Below are positions 57,348 to 64,000 of a stretch of 64,000 nucleotides of DNA, one piece after another; position 1 is the first letter of the stretch, and every line of letters begins with the position of its first letter. The DNA is from Calycina herbarum (Eukaryota > Ascomycota > Leotiomycetes > Helotiales > Pezizellaceae): NCBI GenBank assembly GCA_001414485.1, contig LLEY01000001.1, forward strand, positions 744,001 through 808,000, given 5' to 3'. The notes beneath the pieces were generated by a model. The model made no database searches and was not told the DNA's origin. It saw only the letters and a program-made list of their open reading frames with translations. The translations under genes were made by a program, and so were the position numbers.

Positions 57348-59795
57348 ATGTCTTCATCAGCGTGGTTATCAAGTAGCTACCTACCCACATATCATCTCTC
57401 ACAGTTATAGCTCTAACTTCTACTAGGAGTATACCAGAAGTACAAAGAAGACACGGGTATTCTCACCTCGTGGCTCACAGAAATGGCAACAAGCCGAGGA
57501 TACAAGCTTGAGTCTCTGGGAACCACTCGCCAAAACGATCACCCGAACCTTCCCATGCATATTGTCAAAGTGTCTGTAAGACAACTACTACAACAAACAA
57601 GATACCTCGCTGTTCAAACCCCACAAGTTCAAGTACCAGAGGAGGTTCTCCGTGTTGCAAGGCGCGCTTTGGAAGCGCGGAAGAAATGTCGGGAGGAGTA
57701 TGAAACTCTTCTTTCTGGGATGGAGGATCGAGATTTCGCCATTGCGAAGAGCAACGAGGGGCATGGTTATTTTATCATTGCCATTGAGACAATTCTCGAA
57801 ATTCTAAAGCCCCGCTTCAAACCGTCAGAAGATCTCTCTGGTAAAACAGAGCCAAGTCTACGTTCTTCGACACCAGCCAACATTTTTGAGCTGCTGGAGG
57901 TGTATGATTGCCTCGATGAAGATATAGCAACTTTTGGCAATCCAATGACTTCTGCGCTCATGGCCGAGGGAACCAACGACAAACCAGAGCCACACGAATT
58001 GGAAACCACCCCAGAACCACTACACAACCAGCGTTCGTGGCGCGTCCAGGCATTCTATGCCATTGAAAAAATACAGGATATTCAACGACATGTACAATCC
58101 ATCTGGCAGGAATACCTGGGAGGCAAAATTGACATGATGGTGGCCTCATTCGTAACAGAAATTTCCTTCCAACTCATCGAAAGAATCGAGCACGATGAGA
58201 TGTTCTTTACCGTGGATGGGGAGACCATAGGCTCCTTTGACTGTGCCCTGGAAGCCTTGGATATGTTTACTACTAAGGAATACCCTCTGGAGTTCCGCGA
58301 ATATGGACCATTTTGTGAATGGAACGAACATTATTTCTTGAGGTTCAAATTGGATATCGATATGAGGCTTGAAAAGCTACTCAGAGACACGGAAAGACTC
58401 AGAAAAGATTTCGGAAACTACAATCCCTCTTCGGATAGAAATGCCATGACGGATATTGAGAAATGGCAAGAAAATGGCTGGATATTGAACAACATCATTG
58501 GGGACACCTTTTTCGCAAACTGGGTTTCAGCTACGTCGTCCAATTTGGCCAGAGAATATACCCTGGGAAAATGCGACAGCTTTACGACTGCGCTTGCTGA
58601 GATGGGTAAGAAAAAAGCAAAAGAAACGGCATCGCTTGCCACATGCGCTCAAGCTCAGATCCTCATGGACATCCATTTAGTTCTCCGCGAACATGTCACT
58701 CGGCCTTGCAAACAGCTGAAATTAGTCGTGATACTCTCCCGGAAGATAACCGAGGATTACCGAAAATTCTTCGAGAAACCAATTTTCTCCATTCTCGGCG
58801 GCGAGGCTTGGGGAGCAGACTGTGATGGAAAGCTCAACCAAGTTATTCCATCCATTGAAGGTGATCGTCTGGGGAAAAGAAAGAGCAGGCATTCAGAGCT
58901 GGAAAAGGGTGATTTTCAGATCATTCCCGATGCCCCCTTTTCCCAGAATCCAGTCCTTTGCGGTTTGAACTCTTTGAGAATCTATGCTCACTTGCAAAAG
59001 GAAGGTTTGAGATCAGCAGATAATTGGTGGTTTATAATGCCAGTTGCGCATTTGTATAATGCGTTGAAGCAACTTGGTTATATTGAAAAGCCATGGAAAC
59101 GTATGGAGCAATTCTTCGAAATCCACGGATGGCATTACATCTTTAACGGCACAGCACCTATCAACCTTGAAACATGCCATTCGAAAATTAGAACTTGCTG
59201 CGGGTACTCGGCTACGACGGGAACCAACGACCAGAAACCACCCAGGATCAGAAGTCGTCCTAGAAGAAATCTCAAGCCAAATCCGAGCCCCATTTCTGAA
59301 CTTCTCCAAAAGCACATCTTGGATGATCATTCAGGTTTGATCACCTCTCTTCACCGTCTCCACCTCACACAACAAATAACAGAAGCTAGCCCTAGCTCAG
59401 AAGGTCCTAGATACACCAGCTTCCTGAACTTCATCAAGACACAACTCTCTTCAGAGCTGAAGCACTTGAAGTTCGACTACTTTGCTTTGAACGAGGAATG
59501 CATCAAGGTCCTCCATGCGTTACTCGTTGGGTTTGCAAAGCTTTTCAGAGCGTTTGGAATGAGCCATTACGATGATTCTGTTGGCAACGAAGCAAGATGC
59601 ATGAGGGATATTGTCCCAGATTTGCCTTTCTTTGCCGCGAAAGGATGGGAATCAAAAGATCTCCTCGAGGGTGGGACTTCGGTGCCTGAGACATGCGGAT
59701 TTATTTTGGGGATTTGTGTTGGCACGAGCCGGCTTGGATATGAGGCACAAAAGCATCTTTGGGAGAGTAAACAAGATTCTGTTTGGGGGAAATGA
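57348..59795 (+). CDS. DUF6604-like protein
   Basis: I place a 25-nt first exon (57348-57372) before a 54-nt intron (GTAGCT, branch CTAAC, acceptor ACTAG) and a long second exon (57427-59795), 797 residues in all. This adds the N-terminal motif VYQKYKEDTGILTSWLTEMA, typical of the DUF6604 region of fungal proteins (YxxYKxDT...WL), which lies in frame just upstream of the ATG at 57483. Then come NEGHGYFIIAIETILEIL and NIFELLEVYDCLDEDI, also as in that family. No catalytic motif is seen in the long C-terminus (CKQLKLVVILSRKITEDYRK, CGYSATTG). DUF6604 proteins have no known biochemical role. A truncated paralogue stands upstream at 55860. Confidence 0.7.
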
Positions 59796-60099
59796 CGAGC
59801 TTAAGAATTGTCAGTACATCTGCTTTAGTTGTGGAGTTGAGGAGTAAGAAGGGCGGTTATACGAGAGCTGCGGGAAGGAGAATATGATGAAATGTAAGAA
59901 TAGGTATTGTATGGTAGTTTAAAGAGAGTAGCTGGAAAGAAAATTTGATACTGCATTGAGAGGAGTGGCATAGACGATATGTACTTTCCATCAAGGTGGC
60001 AGATATTCTGATATGGCTACTTGTCTCCCAGGATGAAAGACTTTGGGCACAAGTGGTTTGCTTGCTTTGCTTTATACCCTCTTTCCATTTGTTTTTGTA

Positions 60100-61431
60100 A
60101 GAGTTGGGGCCACAGCTAGTGGGCCCCCTAAGCGAGATGACCCCTACCTTAATTTCTGACACTCTCTTTTCAAAAACCTACCATAATTCAACCTTTCAAC
60201 CAAAACTCTCCAAATTAAAAATGGCAGACCGAATCCTCTCCCCCTCTTCTGCACACGAACCTGACCAGAATTGGTCTACACCAAAGCGCGCCAGAGTACG
60301 CCAAGCGCGAGCAGATGGAAAATCCTAGAATGCGATCTTTAAGGAATTAGAGGTACCCAAATCCACCGCGCAGAGGATCTGTAAGACCAATTCAAGCCGA
60401 ACCACGCTTAAAGGGAAGCAATATTAAAAGAGATTACTATCCAAGCGACATATACGCTAAATCCTTCGGTTTATATCCCAAAATTATACTACTCGTCGCA
60501 TATCTTTTACGTAAGTTAAAAACGCTCTTAACCTACCTACTTCTACCCATACAATTCGACGAGAACTTCGCCGCGCTGGCTACCGACGATGTATTACGTG
60601 CCCTCAACCCTTTATTAGCCGACTCCAAGCAAAGAAACGTCTTACTTTTGTATATGCGCACCGCTGGTAGGGGACATCGGACTGGGCAACTACTTATAGG
60701 CAAAAGGGGGACTGGAGGAAGGTTATATGGTCGGACGAGTATATATTTGAGCTTAGAAAGAGTAGGAGGGTCTAGGTAACACGGCGTATAGACGAAAAGA
60801 GGTGTCCGGACTATATTAGGTCGACATATCAATCAAGGAGAGTGTCGGTTATGATTTAGGGTGCGATCGGCTGGGATTATAAGTCTCCTCTTGTCTTCTT
60901 AGAGAAGGAACAAGGCTGTAGAGAGGTGAATTCTCGTGCCTATAGGGATTAAGTTCTCGAGCTAGTTATCTTTCCCTTATTTAACAAGCTCGGTACCGAC
61001 TATATCTTTATAGAGGACGGTTCAAAGGTACATAAGGGACATGCTCGCTTAGCTAAGCTCCAACATAACATCCGCAGCTTTAACTAGCCTCCTTCTTCAT
61101 CTGATTTAAACGTAATTGAGAAGGTCTGGCGGTAGACGAAAGAAGAGTTAAAGAAGTTACCCTTTATACCGACTTCTAAGGACGAGTTAATCAAGGAGAT
61201 CCAAAGGCTTTGGGATTTCGTAGATCCACGTGATTATAGACGATATACTGAGCGGTTGACTTGTAAGTTAGAAGATGTTATTGAAGTAAAGGGATTAGCA
61301 ACTATTCATTAATAATACACATAAGTTTTAGAGCAAAAGACTTGAATTTAGAATTATAAATGATTTTTAAGTAATAAGTGTTGATTTGGTGGGGTTCGCT
61401 TAGGGGGCCCACTAGCTGTGGCCCCAACTCT
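60100..61431 (+). mobile_element. Tc1/mariner element with perfect TIRs (1332 bp)
   Basis: The first 36 bases (AGAGTTGGGGCCACAGCTAG...TAAGCGA) are the exact reverse complement of the last 36. TA flanks both ends (60098-60099, 61432-61433). Transposase starts at 60221 (MADRILSPSSAHEPDQNW) and hits TAG after ADGKS; the frame continues NAIFKELEVPKSTAQRIC (HTH). Later comes GWDYKSPLVFLEKEQG, TDYIFIEDGSKVHKGHARLA, and PPSSSDLNVIEKVW, the second Asp and the Glu of a DDE transposase about 33-34 residues apart. Stops replace Trp (SFN*PP, VWR*TK) or Gln (YRD*VLE), a RIP pattern. The element could only move with help from an active relative. Confidence 0.85.
60221..61312 (+). pseudogene. Tc1/mariner transposase, RIP-stopped
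   Basis: This is the transposase gene of the element above, from ATG at 60221 to the final TAA near 61310 (ending EDVIEVKGLATIH). At least five in-frame stops interrupt it, nearly all explainable as TGG to TAG or CAA to TAA. Frame is kept through the C-terminal half without shifts, so point mutation rather than indel is the main lesion. Confidence 0.75.
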
Positions 61432-61433
61432 TA

Positions 61434-62505
61434 CCATTATACGCTTCTCTTTCGCTCTTCTTTCCGGTTTTGGCAAGATATTGCCAGATTGTTAGCCACC
61501 TTCTAAAAGAAGAAGTTGTTGAGTGGTTGCGAGCGGACACCCGCCAATTTGCGCATCTGGCGTGGAACTCAACTCCTTGATACCCATTCTCCATTCTTTT
61601 ATATATATCTCGCTTAATGCTGAGGAGGACAAATTAATTGACTACCATCCCCGGGTAGCCTAAAGTAACTCGCATCTTACATTGGTAGGTAAGCTACAAG
61701 TTGATTTCCTCATTAACAAACTGTTATGAGACAATAGCCCAACTTTTTAAACAACCAATTGCACAAATCATTTCGCAAGTATAGGGTAAGTACCTTCAGT
61801 GACCTTTGCCACTCGTTATAATCTTACAGAAGTAACTTATCAATGGCACATTTGGGGAACAACGCAACGACAATGCTCGAGTATATCTCGGTGAGAACTT
61901 CCAAATATCTCATCAACCCAAGGACCAAAGTCAAAACCCCCACCACCATGATTTCCCCAACCACCACGAACGCGAGGGTTTTCACACATGAGCTCGGGAC
62001 TTTTCCTAAATGCCATAGAATGCCCCGAGTTGCCATGTCTGAGTCCGAATAAATAACAGGTTTCCTTTCTGGGAATGAGAGCTCGGTTAAATCACGTGGG
62101 ATAAGTTTGGGGATCATGTAAAAAAGGTAATTAGAGTGCCTAAATAGACGGAATCTCGACTCTCGATTGTTTAACAGTAGTTATCTCTCTATATGCATCA
62201 TCATCTATTCATCAAGCCAGCCTCCATCAACCGGGACCTGTCACATGACGCCTGCGCCACTTTCCCATTGTGGATTGACATCGCGAATAGTTTTTAGTCT
62301 ATCATAGACTAAAAACTCAAAAGTGATGAGAGAATACAATCTACTCGGAACTTTTGATTAATTCCATAGGCAATCCAATGATATTGCCGTTCTCGTACGG
62401 CTATCCAGATGACTCACATCACAACCTGGGTGTAAACACCTAAATTAATACTTAAAAACAGAAATATCAACGCATTTCTCGGAAATCTCGTGTCTCTTTG
62501 GAAAC
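61434..62505. other. Intergenic
   Basis: No supported gene. A minus-strand frame at 61824-62117 has two hydrophobic stretches but no recognisable family. A perfect hairpin (arms of 13 nt, loop TCA) lies at 62289-62317. Confidence 0.35.
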
Positions 62506-63178
62506 GTGGCATCTCTTCTCACACTGCCTCTTAAATTCCCCTCTAAAATACTCTTCAACGTTTTCTTCCCTCTTCAGGTAGCAAAGACCACCCAGAATCT
62601 AGAGACGGATATACATTCAACATCTCCTTCAACTCGGGCCCTGGAAACCCTCTTCATAGATTTCGGAAGATATATACAGACACCGCCATCATTTGCATAT
62701 GTCGTCTACTTTAATTCGAAGGAGAAGAGATTCTGTACTCCAACGCCACATTGTGTTTTATAGGAGCCGACTACCGCCTACTCATATCCCACATCAATTA
62801 TAACATTTGCAAAAGACACCAAAGGCTCATTCAAAGCCTCCATATAGATACTTGGGCCCCTTTGGTGCCTTATGACCTCCCTTTTTGCTCGTGGAAAGAG
62901 ATATTTTATCTTTTCTCGAGGGACTTTGCGTCTCTGCGATTCCTTGTGCTGCCCATACCCACCGGTCGTGATGAGGATATTGAGGAACATTACCCTCCAT
63001 TAAGCCTGAATCTCTCCTGGTGGTTACAGCCTATTTTGCTATTAAAGGTCTGGAACACTTCAAGCTAGAATGCGTGGTTTCTCAAAGGAACCTCGATCTC
63101 GTTCTAGCAACGGCTTCAACAACAACTCAACCCCCTTTCATAAGACAAGGGAGCTTTCGTCTTCTCGGTCTACCTAGG
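62506..63178 (+). pseudogene. DUF7730/F-box-like gene relic, C-terminal type part
   Basis: One frame from about 62760 reads LLISHINYNICKRHQRLIQS, WKEIFYLFSRDFASLRFLVL and WWLQPILLLK; after a one-base shift near 63050 it continues GLEHFKLECVVSQRNLDLVL. This is the second half of the fungal family in which an F-box-like N-terminus with TCRxIYxEA is followed by a Trp-rich region ending KGLExFxL. No TCRxIY part precedes it. The frame at 62506-62763 may be a remnant of its start but does not join. Confidence 0.4.
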
Positions 63179-63205
63179 AAGATTTGAATTATAATATATC
63201 AGTAC

Positions 63206-63586
63206 ATGACAATCCCGCAAAACCGCACCGTACATCCACATCTGACTCCCGGAGTTGACGGAACCACAACGAACATAATCCCACTATTTCAAACATGTCG
63301 AGAAATCTACAAAGAAGCAGAGGTGGTTTTGTACTCGGAAGCCATTTTCTCATTTTGTTCGTATACACATCTTCAAGAAGTGGAAATTTTCTGTTTCGCG
63401 AGGAATTCAAGACAACTGAGTCTCATGCGACGAATTTGTCTTCGCGAAAGGGAGAGAAGCGCATGTTCGGAAGAGAGGCTCTCTTACTTTACCCATTTCA
63501 TGGATGAGAATCCGCGGATTGAGTATGACATGTTATCTCCCGACCCGAGGGCAGAATACCATCCTTGCTGTAGGGATTTTTTGTAG
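63206..63586 (+). pseudogene. DUF7730/F-box-like fragment, N-terminal type part
   Basis: The frame reads PLFQTCREIYKEAEVVLYSE and AIFSFCSYTHLQEVEIF, the usual N-terminal signature (LLxTCRxIYxEAxxxLYSxNxFSF) of the same family as the preceding fragment. It stops at 63586, long before the C-terminal half expected. It lies after, not before, the C-terminal type piece, so these are two separate broken copies or a rearranged one. Confidence 0.4.
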
Positions 63587-63720
63587 AAAAGGCGCAAGAA
63601 GGTTGTTATCGAGGTCTTCATTTATTTTGGTGAGAGTAGACGTCTTATATAACGAGATGGAAATTCCCTTGAAATAAATGAATAAGATGCTTTAAAAATG
63701 ATACTCCAACCCTTGACCTT

Positions 63721-64000
63721 TTATCTCATACTCCCCCTCCGGCAACCCTCACTTCCCCTCATCACCCTCCTCTCATAACTCTTCCAAACACTCCAAGCCT
63801 TCTCCCTAACCTCCACCAAAGACTTCCCATCTTTAATGATGACCTCCCTCGTCCCCTCGACCGTGTCAGCAGGCACACTAACACCATGCCGCACTCTCCA
63901 AACACCTCTTCTCATCAACAAGAATAACCTCAGTATAATAATCCAACACCCATTTGGGCGCACTAGTTCCAGTTTTCATCGCGGTGATGAGTTCGGGAAG
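63721..64000 (-). pseudogene. 3' end of a gene running off the right edge, frameshifted
   Basis: Entering from the right edge, the minus strand reads LPELITAMKTGTSAPKWVLD and YYTEVILVDEKR, then a TAG follows at 63880-63878. A one-base shift near 63910 leads instead into GVWRVRHGVSVPADTVEG and SLVEVREKAWSVWKSYERR, ending at 63721. Both halves look coding and together resemble the C-terminus of an F-box-type protein. A frameshift or sequencing indel separates them. The family cannot be named from this part. Confidence 0.4.

Overview
The window is ascomycete nuclear DNA. Genes carry short (about 48-90 nt) GT-AG introns with CTAAC/CTAAT branch sites. Gene-bearing stretches alternate with AT-rich blocks full of transposon relics, whose stop codons sit mostly where Trp (TGG) or Gln (CAA/CAG) is expected, the footprint of repeat-induced point mutation (RIP). 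Gene content (HET domain, DUF6604-like, QutA/QutR, Zn2Cys6) points to Pezizomycotina; I would guess Leotiomycetes but cannot prove it. No rRNA, convincing tRNA or CRISPR array was seen.

Layout. 1-3.5 kb: RIP-damaged Ty3/gypsy 5' LTR and gag on the minus strand, an F-box relic, a MITE, and a solo LTR of the same gypsy family with a perfect 5-bp target duplication. 3.5-4.9 kb: intact F-box-like gene. 5.6-6.1 kb: MITE. 7.3-13.4 kb: divergent pair of a QutA-like Zn2Cys6 activator and a QutR-like repressor (quinate-pathway regulators) with no quinate enzymes beside them. 14-20.6 kb: a HET-like relic, a protein kinase-HET fusion gene with an array of six consecutive 3-nt exons, and a pseudogene of a small unknown protein whose intact copy lies at 37.9 kb. 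23.4-35 kb: housekeeping block with an AVT1-like amino acid transporter, a CorA-type Mg transporter, SPC1 (signal peptidase), RBX1 (cullin RING subunit), a CENP-O/Mal2-like kinetochore protein, then a broken unknown gene.

35.7-37 kb: AT-rich DNA with a tandem repeat of about 115 bp. 37.9-46 kb: small unknown gene, a pogo-type MITE, a small secreted protein, a Copia gag relic, another TIR element and a Fot1/pogo transposon relic. 46.3-49.1 kb: a membrane protein and a kinase, each missing its 5' end next to AT-rich DNA. 50.1-51.7 kb: GPI2/PIG-C. 54.4-55.3 kb: secreted/membrane protein. 55.7-59.8 kb: a DUF6604-like fragment with a MITE at its edge, followed by an intact DUF6604-like gene. 60.1-61.4 kb: Tc1/mariner element with perfect 36-bp TIRs and a RIP-stopped transposase. 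62.5-64 kb: decayed F-box/DUF7730-like pieces and a broken gene running off the right edge.

How it fits together. The conserved cellular genes form a stable core, flanked by fast-evolving accessory DNA. The most unusual item is the kinase-HET gene. Its kinase and HET halves are joined through a 543-nt region holding eight introns and only 54 coding nt, including six one-codon exons, all in phase 0, so any microexon could be skipped without breaking the frame. A competing acceptor in the array would add an in-frame stop. This is a candidate splice-controlled linker between a kinase sensor and a HET death domain.
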